A stretch of 64,000 bases of DNA, taken from positions 11,616,196 through 11,680,195 of the forward strand of contig CAIIXF020000004.1 in NCBI GenBank assembly GCA_903813345.2. The letters run 5' to 3'. The notes under the pieces were generated by a model. The model ran no database searches and had not been told where the DNA came from. It saw nothing but the letters and a program-made list of their open reading frames with translations. Every line of letters begins with the position of its first letter. The stretch's first letter is position 1. The position numbers and the translations under genes were made by a program. Source of the stretch: Owenia fusiformis (Eukaryota; Annelida; Polychaeta; Sabellida; Oweniidae). This document shows positions 11,724 through 24,060 of this stretch, in pieces.

Positions 11724-12777
11724 TCAATAAAAACATTAAAAAACAATCACAATTTTTTTCAAATTTTGGGGTTGTCAAAGAGGGGGGAGAGGGGTGCCAG
11801 AGGGGGAGGTGGGGCTGGGGTGCCAGAGGGGGAGCAAGTGTTTGTCCCCCATATCAAAACTTACAATATCAAAGTGCTATTCCATTAGAAGTTTGGGCAC
11901 TTTAAAAGTGTCTGTGCCTAAAAGCGCATATTTCCCAAGAAAATCTTACAATTTTAAGATGCTATTTGGTGCTTTCTGGGCACTTTCAAAATGTATGAGT
12001 CAATAAAAAAATTTGAAAAATCTCAATTTTTTTTGGGGGGGTGTTAAGGGGGGGGCTGCCAGAGGGGGAGGTGGAGAGGGGATGCCAGAGGGCGAATAAG
12101 TGTTAGTCTTCCAGAATCATTAACTTTATCAATGAGCTATTTGATGATGTCTGGGCAATTTAAAAGTGTCTGAGACAATACATAAAACAAATTCAGAAGT
12201 TTTCCATTGTTTTGTTTGGGGTGTGAGGGGTGGCCCACTCCCCCTAGAAAATTTTACAATTTTACGACGCTATTTGGTGCTTTCTGGGCATTTTCAAATT
12301 GTATGAGTCATTTTTTGAATTTGAAAAAATCACAATTTTTTTTTGGGGGGGGGGTCAAGAGGAAGGGGGCGCCAGAGGTCGGGGGGTCAAGGGGGGCGCC
12401 AGAGGGGGGGTTATGCAAGTGCAAGATGCAAGAGGGGCAGCAAGTCCCCCAGAAACACTAACTATATCAAGGAGCTATTTGATGATGTCTGGGCACTTTA
12501 AAAGTGTCTGAGACAAAACACTAAAATAAATTTAGAACTTTTCCATTGTTTTGTGGGGGTGTGGGGGGTGGCCAATACCCCTAGAAATTTTACAATTTTA
12601 AGATGCTATTTCGTGCTTTCTGGGTACTTTCAAAGTGTATGAGTCAATGAAAAAAAATTACAAAAAAATATTTTTCAAAAAAAAAAAATTTTCAATTTTT
12701 TTTTTTCAAATTTATTTTGGGGGGTAACAAAGGGGGGTGCGGTCGCACCCATCGCACCCCCCCATCTGACGGCCCTG
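11724..12777. mobile_element. G-rich tandem-repeat insertion present only in left arm
   Basis: Compared with the right arm (around 27955, TATATATTTATGTTTGTGTT uninterrupted), about 1.05 kb is inserted here. It consists of four or so degenerate units of about 240-260 bp containing GGGGGTGCCAGAGGGGG, a CACTTT(A/C)AAAGTGT motif and TTTTCCATTGTTTTG, and ends GACGGCCCTGA. The termini are not clearly inverted, so class is unknown. Confidence 0.6.
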
Positions 12778-13520
12778 ATGTTTGTGTTATGATTGGAATT
12801 ATGTGTACGGGTTAGTGATGTATTTTGAATGAGGTTTCCTGGTTTGGGAATGCACTTAATTTGTTGTTTATGTGTTTATATCATTTGTGTTGTTTGTGTT
12901 TCGGAATACGAGTTATTGTGTTTATCTCCAAAGTACTGTTGGATGTGAGCTGTTTGTGTAGCCGTGTCAAGTTGAATAACGAGGACAAATCAAACATATA
13001 CAGGAAACACTTCTACTAACATGCCCGTAGCCAGCTTTTTGTAAGGGGGGGAGGTCGACCCCCCCTTGTGCCCCAACGCCTGACGTCAAATAATTTCTCC
13101 TATATTAAACCAACCTCCTGGGTAGTAATAAGAAGGGCTTGGGCTGCACTGGAAGCCAAGAATGGGGGCACCCATTCTTAGATTCAAGTCTGAAGAAATA
13201 TCCGCGCTTGCATGAAAAAAAGAATCTGGACAGCTTTAACTAAATATTGGGCCGCAGTTCTGAACAATTTAGGCCGGTTTTTCGATAATTTGGCAAAAAT
13301 TAAATAATAAAGGCCTAAGGCTAAGTAATACCCCTGCGAAATTTTTCCCCTGCCCCGGGCATGGCCTGGATTAGTTCAACAAGTTAAACCTCGCCTGGGC
13401 CTTTAAACCCAATCACGACAACAAGAACACTCAGATTAATAAATGAAAGCCGTGTTATTGAGACCCTGCGCGCAGAGTCTAGTTATAAACTACCTGCTCT
13501 TCCCCACATACAATTGTATA

Positions 13521-14430
13521 GACGTCTCGCAAAAAGGTGGCGCATTTGTTTTTTAAGGGTATCGCGTGAATGAAACTTTGATTCCCCGGATTATAAGATA
13601 ATATTCTAATTAAAGTTATATATCATTTTAAAGCTGTTTCGATGAAGATTTTAGATCAACTACACTCCGTTCACATTTTTTGCACGTTCGTTTTTAAAAA
13701 AGAGTTTTTTAACAAAACATCTGGCAAATATCCCATGTTGACACGTTACATTTTGAATTATTTTTCGTCTTTAAACGCTCATAACTCAAACAATATATGA
13801 CTATTATACTTATTTTTCGTCTTAATAAAGGTAGATGGAAGTTTTGTTTCAAAGGATGAATTTTAGTAAGCGTCCCATATTGTGACGTCATAGAGTCTGA
13901 AAAATAGAATCTGTTGACAGCGACCTTTTTTGCTCATTTTTTGGTACCTTCAACTTTTCAGGTGTACATTAAACAAAAAATACGAGATCAATTTTTAATA
14001 AATCATACATGATTATTTTGCTCCTAAACTCTAGTTTATTAATAAATAGTTGATTTTGTTCACAAAAGTATGTGTTTCCGGTTGTATGTGGAAAGGTGGA
14101 GGACGAAAGGTTTTCAAAATTCATTAAAGTAGGGCTAATTTACGCCATTCGCCTATTTTCAAGCACAGCAACACGTATATTTATTTCACCTAAAATATCA
14201 ATTGATTCGTGTTTTATGATGCTCCTAACCCATTGTTAATACATAAACAATATCAGATTTATTCGCCTTAAATATTTTGAGATATAGAGGCAAATGTGGA
14301 GGACGAAAGGATTTCCATAAGTGTTCATTTTTCTCAAAAACGTCACATTCTATCATGTTAAAAGCGAGGATCCTCTGGATTACGCCACAAAATGTGTAAC
14401 AATGCCTGCGCGAGCTTTTTGCGACACGTC
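13521..14430. mobile_element. MITE of the GACGTGTCGCAAAAAG family, left arm only
   Basis: 910 bp bounded by GACGTCTCGCAAAAAGGTGG and a near-complement ending TTTTTGCGACACGTC. The right arm has the uninterrupted site CAATTGTATAGTTTC (about 26995-27010, inverted), showing this is an insertion with ATA or TA duplicated. It shares its right part with the 221-bp element at 6963-7183. Internal ORFs are short and unconvincing. Confidence 0.8.
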
Positions 14431-17400
14431 ATAGTTTCTAAATAGCTGAATAATGCTGCCATAATAGATGTCACCTTTGTTTGTCTTTGATTTTCTTGGG
14501 CCACACCTCCATTCACGTCAATGCTAGAAACTTGCAATAGTCACTTAATTTCATGATTTATCAAAAAGTGTTGGTTGAATCTGTCTGAAACTCGAATGGC
14601 ATACTGTCGGATGTCACTGTTAATGTACATATTGTGATTAAACATGAAAATGTTGGTTGTCATACGAATAAGCCAAGGTTTTAATGAATCTTAGTATTTC
14701 ACCAATAGAGATTTGGCCCAAGTTTTTTCTAAATGTCATGGAAAATGATTTAAATTACATAACTGTGTAAATCAAACTTATTATTGGAGAAAACTTGTCA
14801 CTGAATTCAAATATGCTATCGAAAATAAAGAAAAGTAAGTCATTAGAGGTAAAAAGTGCAAATCTCTAAAGATGTCATGAAAAAACGAGATTTAGCGAGA
14901 TTTTAAAGCTATTTGGAAACTCCTCTATTGGCAATCGAGATAAAAACGCGCATTACTGGGCATTACATGCTTTTTTTTTAGATTTGTGCATTGTTTTTAA
15001 AAATATGGGCCAAATTTTTCTCCACACCTACCGAGAATTGGGCCCAAATTCGAAACCAATTTTTGTTAATTTGACCTAAGATTAAATAGTAAGGTCCTAA
15101 TAAAACCAAGTGATGTCCAAAAGGCCCACCAATGAGGCCCTTCGAAATTACCCGATATGGCCCCCTGGATCCGCTATTGAAGGGTATGTTAAACAAAACA
15201 CAAAGGGCGATCCTGACAATCCACAAGGGAAGTTGCACAAAAATGTCCGAATTGACGCGGAGAAAACAATCTGGCCCAAATTTTTCTCAATTGCCCAGTT
15301 TATGTAGGGAAGACGCACATTTTTTGGGAGATATCAGGGGGTCGCCTCTGGCTATGGGCCTGTACTAGGTACATTACCTTAAAACATACAAGACCGCAAA
15401 CTATCAATCAAATGTTTATCTTCAAAAAAATAATGTAGAGTGTGTGCGGTTTGTGTTGCCGGGTCGGCTTGGGGTGTAATACCAACTAATATACCTTTAA
15501 AATACAACCCTAGACGGAAAAAAACAAGGCCAACCAAACGGCATACAACACACCATAGACTGAGCAACTAACGTTCCGACAAACAAGAATACAAATTAAA
15601 AGACAATTAGACAAATCTTCGAACTGATAAACAAACCGGAAGCGTGTTTTCTTACGTCCACACCATATAGCTAAGATGAGATCGAGAAAGAGATCATTCA
15701 CATATAAAAAACCAACACAAACACAAAATAATCAGCATGAATATTAAAACATAGAAACCACACTTAGACGATATGGTGGAATGCCAATCCTCCAAAATAG
15801 CGTATGATTCGTACGCAGGGGACCTCGACGGCAGCCGGGCAGATCCTAATGGCGATAGCAAAACCATACCATACTTCTAGAAATATGGTATCGAAAATTG
15901 TAATCAACTTTGAAAATTAAATTTGTTTTGAAATGTGACATCTAGTCCGGGTTGATTCCCCATAGACCCCATGTTACAAAATCCCAAAAAGTGAAATATC
16001 TTTTCTTGTATTGGACAGGTAACATTTTCTTTTACTGGACATATTTTAATGTTCATAACTATAAGCTACGTAAGGGTTATATGAAAATGGAACTACTAAA
16101 ACAGATGCAATTTTAGTTAAAGGTAACTTTCTACTATACCCGCCATGTTATCTCAATATCTGACCACCTGACTTTTTATCTCGAGTTATGGATTTATGTG
16201 GCCTCACTGGCCTATCTGAGGTTCTAAAGCTATGTCTAAGCTACATTTTGACACAAACTCAATAGGTGCCAAACATCTACTTTTTGAAATAATTGGTCAA
16301 TTGTGACACTACCCCCTCTCTCTCTGCCGAGTGCCGACAGAAATTCACAAAAATCAAGGCAAAATTAATACGCCACTTGACTCGAAATTTTCCTTCAGGA
16401 TAACCCAAATAAACGCATTTTCAGAAGAAATGACATGTTGTCATTGCAAAAAGATGACAACTGTACCTACATACTAGCTTACTGACTCGTCATGATCACA
16501 ATTGTGTTGGGACTACATTCATTTTTTTAAACTACTTTTTTCTATTCAGCGGAAGTGACGTATTAGGGCAGTTTGGCCTGTATGTTATTCATCAACACAT
16601 AGATCAACATAGACCATCAAACTACCCCGGCCATTTCAGGGCCACCCATCTCTACCAAAAGAGAAATTGAATTAATGAATCAAACTCTTGTCTTCATGTC
16701 CAACCAACTGAATGATTGGATGAGTGATTAAAGATTAAACAAATGGCTAAATGATTGAAACTTATGTAACAATGAACGCGCATGTTTCCAATAAAGACAC
16801 ACGTAACCACCTCAATAACACAACGACTCTATCCCCTTTAACAAACTCAATAGAGATATTCCTTTTATAAACCAATCAAACAACCCAGACACAAAACACA
16901 AACCATAACATGAAACCGAAACTATATACCACGCATTCAAACAACCAAATGAGCATAAATTTCTCCGATCACGCGCAATAAAACAAGAAAAGATATTAGA
17001 ACGCGCACTGAAAAACAGCACCCGCATTCAAGTTAATATCTCAACAACAGGAATTACCCCCATTGCAACATTACTTCAAGAAGGCGGGACTATATATTAA
17101 AAAACCAAACAACCAAACTACCCAAACACCGACTGAATAAAACAATGTTTCTCCACGAAATCAACACGCAATCCAAAAAACACGAAATATTAAGAAAAAA
17201 ACATAACGGGTCAACGACTCCCAATATGAATTCCACATCTCATTAACAACATATGCCACCAATGAAACACAAATACAAACATAATCCAAACAACATGCTA
17301 AACAACAAAACAACACCAAATCAACAAAGCAACATTCTTTCAATCAAACCAACGCCAATTCCACATATCGCAAAATATGAAAGAAAATCAAAACAGAAAC

Positions 17401-19016
17401 TAGCTATGATAAACAAGTTAATATCTCAACAAAAGGAAAAGCCACCAACACTTCATCAACCCCAAAGCGAAGCCCAGACAATGCACCAAACAACCAAACA
17501 ACACTAGTAAACAGCCAACAAAACAACAGCCTTCCACTATACTAGCACAAATTCCACCGAACGCGCCAAGAAAACAAAAATATCAGACCACGTACCGAAA
17601 AACAGCAACACAATTTAAGTTCTATCTCAACAACAAGACAAGCTCACAACACTATTCAAACGACAACACAAAATCTAAACAACATACCAAACAACCAAAC
17701 ACGGCTGGTACCCTACCAATAAAGCAACAGCCTTCCATTATATGAGGGCCAAACCCATCGAACGCCTATATATTAAACACAAAAATATCAGAACGCGTAC
17801 CGAAAACCAGCACCCTCATTCGAGTTAACATCTCGACAACAAGAGATGCCCCTACTAGAACACTTATCACTTCATGAAGCCAAGACAAGACACTAAACCA
17901 CCAAACAACCAAACAACTCAAACACTGACCTGATATAACAACATTCCCCCACAAAACCAGCACTTATTTCACAAAATACGAAATATCGAGAAAACAAATT
18001 GCAAAATAGCAAAATATCACATTCCGCAATACGGAAAACAGCCCCACTTAACAAATTAATATCTCAACAAAATTAAAAGCCACTCATACAATATAAACAC
18101 CAACACGTAGCCCAAACAATGTACCAACCAACTAAATAACCAAACAACGCTCGTACCCAACCAATAAAGCAACATCCTTCAATCACATCAGCGCCAATCC
18201 CACCGAACGCGCATAGTAAAAACAAAAATATCAGAACACGTACGAAAAACAGCACTCTCTTTCAGTAAACATCTCGACAAGAGATTCCCCACTGGAACAC
18301 TTACCAATTCACGAAGCCGAGACAATATACTATACAACCAAACAACCCCAACACCGACCGAATGGAACAATTTTCCTCGAAACCAACACTTATTTCACAA
18401 AACACGAAATATTAAGAAAACATTACAAAATAAAAAACGCAATACGGAAACAGCCCCAAGCAATAAATTAACATCTCAGGTAAAGGAAAGCCACCGAACC
18501 TAATATAATTATATCAACTCGAAACAACCAAACAACTCTGAAAAACAATAAAGTGAAATCCCTCAACGATATATCTACACTACTGGAACAATAACCACCA
18601 CACGAGTCGAGATCACACCAACAAACGCATCATTTACCTGAGAAGTGCTCAAAATGGTGAAAAACTGCATGATTTTGAAAGAACTTTTGGCCAGGGGGGC
18701 TACGGGCCTGTATAAAACAAAATATTATTAAAGACTGGAACATCATTCCACAGGGATATCCTCAATATGAAAGGTATACAGGTATAGAATAATAATTCAA
18801 ATGTCACTCATTGAAAGATGGCAGCACAGTGCAGTGCAATAAGTAAACATTTCTTTATGCGAGTACAAGGGGTCTTCAAGACTTTGATCGGTATAAATCA
18901 GTTTCATAATTTGAAATGAAATCATAATGTATCTAAGAGACACATTGAACGATTGGGTAGTGGAACCCAATACATACACGGTCGTTTGGTTCAGATTACA
19001 CGAAGTCTATCTAAAC

Positions 19017-19555
19017 AAGCGATACTGAAAGCGTCCGTTAAAAATACACCGAACGGTATTAATGCATGCCATCATTAAAAGATGTCGCGTCGGTATACCG
19101 TCCGGAATTCACGGCAAGGAACGGTAAGAGCGTACGGGGGAATTTCACCGATCGGTAAAAGCGTCCGGTAAAAATGCACCGATCGGTAAAAGCGTCGGGT
19201 ATACGGAGATGAGTATACCGTACGTACTGGATTGGGTCATGAAATACCGAACGCTATTACGAAAATTCAGATCGGGTAGTTTAGAAAAAGCGTCACGGTT
19301 TTTGGAAAATAGCGTCACGGTTTTTTTCAAAATCCGTGACGCTTTTACGAAAAAACCGTGACGCTTTTTTTTCAAATATCGTCAGGCAAAATTAAGATTG
19401 GTCACGTTAAATGAAATAGGTAACGGAATTCCAAGCTATGTACGGTGGTTTAAGTGAGAGGGGTCACGGATCCAAATTAGGCACTGGATTTTAAAAGCGT
19501 GCACCAAAACTACTAATTAGGTACGTATTACTTTTGATACGGAATTCATGCCATA
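19017..19555 (-). repeat. Repeat unit U, copy 3 (centre of palindrome)
   Basis: 539 bp in inverse orientation, from AAGCGATACT to CATGCCATA. It sits exactly between the two inverted arms, whose inner ends are CTAAAC (19011-19016) and GTTTAG (19556-19561), and so forms the asymmetric spacer of the palindrome. It contains the facing GCGTCACG/CGTGACGC clusters at about 19285-19360. Confidence 0.85.
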
Positions 19556-19792
19556 GTTTAGATAGACTTCGTGTAATCTGAACCAAACGACCGTGTATGT
19601 ATTGGGTTCCACTACCCGATCGTTCAATGTGTCTCTTAGATACATTATGATTTCATTTCAAATTATGAAACTGATTTATACCGATCAAAGTCTTGAAGAC
19701 CCCTTGTACTCGCATAAAGAAATGTTTACTTGTTGCACTGCTCTGTGCTGCCATCTTTCAATGAGTGACATTTGAATTATTATTCTATACCT

Positions 19793-20643
19793 CACCCTAT
19801 GCAGACAGAGCCTATGGGAAATATTGGGTGCGGAGCAAATGAGCGGAGGGTGCGGAGCTAACGGTCATTTTTGAATTTAAATTTGGGATATTTCTGAAAC
19901 TAAGCCGTTTTGGGACTTCAAATATACCAAGATATGTGTATTTGACACCAAATATCAATACAATTGTGAAAATAATAGCGCAATTCATTCTATAGCGACG
20001 CAGTGTGCCTTAAACCTTTCCCAGACCTATATATTTTGAAATTATCCTTTTAATACTGAGTCCCCAGCATTCATAAAAAATGGTGTTCAAGGTACACTAT
20101 CTATACAAATTATTTTTGCATCTTGGAAGCCAGGCAGTATCTGTGTGATTTTATAAAAATTCGGAAATGTTTTTCAGATATGAGCCCCCTCTAAATATTG
20201 GGTGCGGAGGAGCTCCATAAACGTACCTCCGCACCCAATATTTAGAGGGGGCTCATATCTGAAGAACATTTCCGAATTTTTATAAAATCACACAGATACT
20301 GCCTGGCTTCCAAGATGCAAAAATAATTTGCATGGGTAGTGTATCTTGAACACTATTTTTTATGAATGCTGGGGACGCAGTATTAAAAGGATAGTCTCAA
20401 AATATATAGGTCTGGGAAATGTTTAAGGCATACTGCGTCGCTATAAAATGAATTGCACTACTATTTTCACAATTTTATTGATATTTGGTGTCAAATACAC
20501 ATATCTTGGTATATTTGAAGTCCCAAAACGGCTTAGTTTCAGAAATATCCCAATTTTAAATTCAAAAATGACCGTTAGCTCCGCACCCTCCGCTCATTTG
20601 CGCCGCACCCAATTTTTCCCACAGGCTGTGTCTGCATAGGGTG
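19793..20643. mobile_element. Foldback element with about 410-bp arms, TACCT target duplication
   Basis: Ends CACCCTATGCAGACA and TGTCTGCATAGGGTG, flanked by TACCT at 19788-19792 and 20644-20648. The two arms are near-perfect inverted complements with a spacer of roughly 15 bp around 20219 (GGAGG...CCTCC). The opposite palindrome arm (18764-18790) holds the unoccupied site with a single TACCT equivalent. It is non-coding and depends on a transposase in trans. Confidence 0.9.
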
Positions 20644-20674
20644 TACCTGTAGTGTATACCTTTCATATTGTGGT

Positions 20675-21845
20675 TGTCACAGGGTCGGGTTCTTTATACC
20701 TTAGCTGATGTTAATAATATGAAAACTGTTGGTTGTTTTTGAATTAAAATTAAAAATCTATTTCAAAGTTAATAAACATATTTACAAATTTACGTTTTGC
20801 GATGGAATTTTCCAAATAAAATTCTACCTTTAACTTTCCTTATCTTAACACTAATCTAATTAACTTTTCTAATAACTAACTTAACACACTTCCAATAAAC
20901 AATAGTTTTCAAATTAAATTTTTATATACTCAACAAGAAGTATTGCACTACTGTATATAATAGTGACCGCTCACTATTGTCATTAGTAAAGCCTGCTGTA
21001 GTCAATAAAATGTCAATTTTATGATAAATTAATTATATCACCATATTTTGAAGATTCACTGTTGTTATTGTACGAAACACCTGCAGTCTAATAACTCTGC
21101 ACACTGGTCTGCATCAGCGATAATAATCTGGCACGTACACAATTATAGTTATAGTTACATTGTCATAGATGCACAAACACTCGCAGTTTGTATCTCCTGC
21201 ACACTGGTTCACACTATCGATATATAAACGGATATGTACACGTATTGTCTGTAGTTACGTCAAATGTTCATTTTACAGATACACAATTCTTACGGTACGA
21301 GTAGCTCCTGGACTCTTGCAATAATTGTCGTATTCACATCACAGATTTTAATCACACGTATAATTGTCCTCATCAGTAAGAACAATAGCACGTTAATATA
21401 TACACTTGTTTCACTTTTGTAACGATTATTAGTTCTTCATAAGTTAGTAAAAGTTGACACTATTTTCACAATTTTCACAAAGTTTCACTATCACTATGCA
21501 ATCACATAAGTCCATAACTGTTGTAGAATATCTCATATTCTAGTTAACTTTTATTTCACATATCTCAAATGATGCACAATTCACTTCATATATATCGAAA
21601 ATATCACATTCCACATTTGTGCTTTTCTCACTCTCTAAAACTCAGTTCACTTCTACTTTTTCCCTACATGTCTACTCTATATCACATATATATAGCTTCT
21701 TCCCAGTTTCTACACTTAAAATTACAGTGCTAATTTTGACCTAATTTGGTAATAAGTGAAGGTAAGAATTTGTAGGAAAGGCCAGAGTAATTAAAAATTT
21801 GAGGTATATTAGGCTAAACAATTTAATAAGGTAGTATTTGTGACA
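20675..21845. mobile_element. Probable solo LTR, GTGGT target duplication
   Basis: 1171 bp starting TGTCACAGGG and ending TTTGTGACA (TG...CA), flanked by GTGGT at 20670-20674 and 21846-21850. The corresponding place in the left arm (about 18735-18760) lacks it. It is AT-rich with no ORF. A single terminal repeat with a 5-bp duplication is what LTR-LTR recombination leaves behind. I see no related LTR elsewhere in the window. Confidence 0.65.
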
Positions 21846-21884
21846 GTGGTGATGTTCCAGTCTCTTATAATATTTTGTTTTATA

Positions 21885-22058
21885 CAGGCCCGTAGCCCCC
21901 TGGCCAAAAGTTCTTTCAAAATCATGCAGTTTTTCACCATTTTGAGCACTTCTCAGGTGATTTTAGCCATATTTGGGCCAAAATTGTCAAATGTGAACCC
22001 CCTGGACATTTTTGAAAACTGACCCCCACCCCCTTAACAAATCCTGACTACGGGCCTG
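21885..22058. mobile_element. MITE with CAGGCCCGTAG inverted termini
   Basis: 174 bp, CAGGCCCGTAGCC to CTACGGGCCTG, flanked by TTATA at 21880-21884 and 22059-22063. In the left arm only one end survives (about 18637-18706) because about 0.9 kb was lost. Related copies or fragments are at 31285-31440, 57273-57441 and 62362-62520. Confidence 0.8.
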
Positions 22059-22063
22059 TTATA

Positions 22064-22868
22064 TATATTTCAAAATCGGAAAAATAGAAAACATTTCCAT
22101 CATTTTCGGTTGTTTTTATTTCCCTGCTTCTTTAAAGTTTGCGATACAAAATATTTAATTTGCATACAATTAGATCGATTCACAACACTGATCACCCCAT
22201 TTATTTATTGATATCTACATTGTATATGCACCGGTGATCCGCTCGATTACGCTGGTTCCCGAAACAGTTCGTTTCGGTAACATAACGTCGGAACGTCGAA
22301 GACGATTTTTACTTTTTACTTATTTCACGCGTTGTAGGCAGAATCCTCACGACGTTTTTCTCTCACAAACGTGTATCAGTATCATATGTTTTAGAAAGTG
22401 TACATGTTTGCGAAAAACCGTGTAAAATAAGTAAAAACAAAAATCATACCTTTGATGTTCCAACATTTTTTTTACCGAAACGGTTCGTTTTAATACGATT
22501 CGTTTCGGGGGGGGGGGGTAGTGACTTAGACCATGTCTTGAGACATCACCTGGGAAACAAAGTCTAGTGTCTAAGTTCCCCGAACCATCGTCAGTTGTTA
22601 TGTAATAATTGAAGTATATTCGGTCGACCCAAGGATGGTGACATTGGTGTGTCATCTCCTGTTGTCATTTTTGTAGGAGGCCGGACATCCCGATCCTGTT
22701 GCGGATCTTCTCCCCTAATTACGTCGCGTGTTGGTCACAGTTAGGGCCCAAGATGTTTCGAATTCACTGGTTGTAGTCCATAATGTTCTCGTAAGAGGCC
22801 AAAAAATCAAAATTTAAAATAAATAAAAGATACATTGTAACAAAATGTGTTTGTTATTTTATTGTCGT
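22064..22868. other. Sequence unique to the right arm
   Basis: Absent from the left arm, where TTCTCAGG joins directly to TAAATGATGCGTTTG. It contains several CGAAACGG/TTCGTTTCGG inverted motifs (about 22250-22510) and a run of ten G. No gene seen. Confidence 0.5.
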
Positions 22869-23530
22869 GAATGATGCGTTTGTTGGTGTGATCTCGACTC
22901 GTGTGATGGTAATTGTTCCAGTAGTGTAGATATATCGTTGAGGGATTTCACTTTATTGTTTTTCAGAGTTGTTTGGTTGTTTCGTGTTGATATAATTATA
23001 TTGGGTTCGGTGGCTTTCCTTTACCTGAGATGTTAATTTATTGCTTGGGGCTGTTTTCCGTATTGCGTTTTGTTTTTATTTTGTAATGTTTTCTCAATAT
23101 TTCGTGTTTTGTGAAATAAGTGTTGGTTTCGAGGAAAATTGTTCCATTCGGTTGGCGTTGGGGTTGTTTGGGTTGTTTGGTTGTTTGGGTTGTTTGGTTG
23201 TATTGTCTCGGCTTCGTGAATTGGTAAGTGTTCTAGTGGGGAATCTCTTGTCGAGATGTTTACTGAAAGAGAGTGCTTTTTTTGTACGTGTTCTGATATT
23301 TTTGTTTTTACTATGCGCGTTCGGTGGGATTGTTGGCGCTGATGTGATTGAAGGATGTTGCTTTATTGGTTGGGTACCAGCGTTTTTTGGTTATTTGGTT
23401 GGTTGGTACATTGTCTGGGCCACGTGTTGGTGTTTATATTGTATGAGTGGCTTTTAATTTGTTAAGTGGGGCTGTTTTCCGTATTGCGGTATGTGATATT
23501 TTGCTATTTTGCAATTTGTTTTCTCGATAT

Positions 23531-24060
23531 AAGCTAAGAAATAAGCTTAGGACATACCGCACATTTAAACTTGATACAAAGCCCGAGGCTTATTTGAAGT
23601 CTGACATATCCCTTTCGTGTAGACGGGCATTTGCTTCAGTCAGATGCGGTGTGGCACCATTACGTATAGAGACTGGGCGCTTTGAAAGACTACCAGAACA
23701 GGAAAGACTGTGTGTTTTATGTGACACTGGCTCGGTGGAAAATGAAAAGCATTTTATGTTGGATTGTGCTTTTTATAACGACTTAAGGTCAAACTTGTTC
23801 AGAAAAATTGTATGTCGATTGCCTGCTTTTCTACACATGGACAGGGATTTGAAATTTTTTAACTTAATGAGCAATACCAGTATTTACCTATATGTTGCAA
23901 AGGCCTGTGGCCAAATGCTTAAACTTCGTGAAAATTATCTATATAAATGATTTACATGTATTTATAGTGTCCTATAGGTCGTTGTCGGCCTGGGGTGTTT
24001 TAATTGTATTTTATATGTTTTATGACTCATAACACTTTAAGAAAATAAATAAATAAAATA
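23531..24060 (+). mobile_element. 5'-truncated LINE insertion with intact ORF2 C-terminus
   Basis: An open frame ending at 23950 encodes a region like the C-terminal cysteine-bearing domain after the reverse transcriptase of some LINEs: RLCVLCDTGSVENEKHFMLDC gives C-x2-C...H-x4-C. It is followed by a short 3' UTR and an (AAAT)n tail (24041-24060). The left arm (about 17935-17995) lacks it; insertion was accompanied by loss of about 50 bp of target between TTCTCGATAT and ATATCAGGTC. It contains no RT core. Confidence 0.8.

Larger units (their letters stand above)
10617..19016 (+). repeat. Left arm of giant imperfect palindrome
   Basis: The sequence reappears inverted at 19556-30242: 11135-11723 pairs with 27960-28555, 12778-13520 with 26990-27960, 14431-16800 with 25200-26990, 16800-18600 with 22870-25200, and 18783-19016 with 19556-19790. 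In the innermost 235 bp I count three mismatches. No gene is conserved in the arms; small ORFs here are unsupported. The arm contains fragments of other interspersed repeats, for example about 14546-14825, which also occurs at 59848-60125. Confidence 0.9.
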
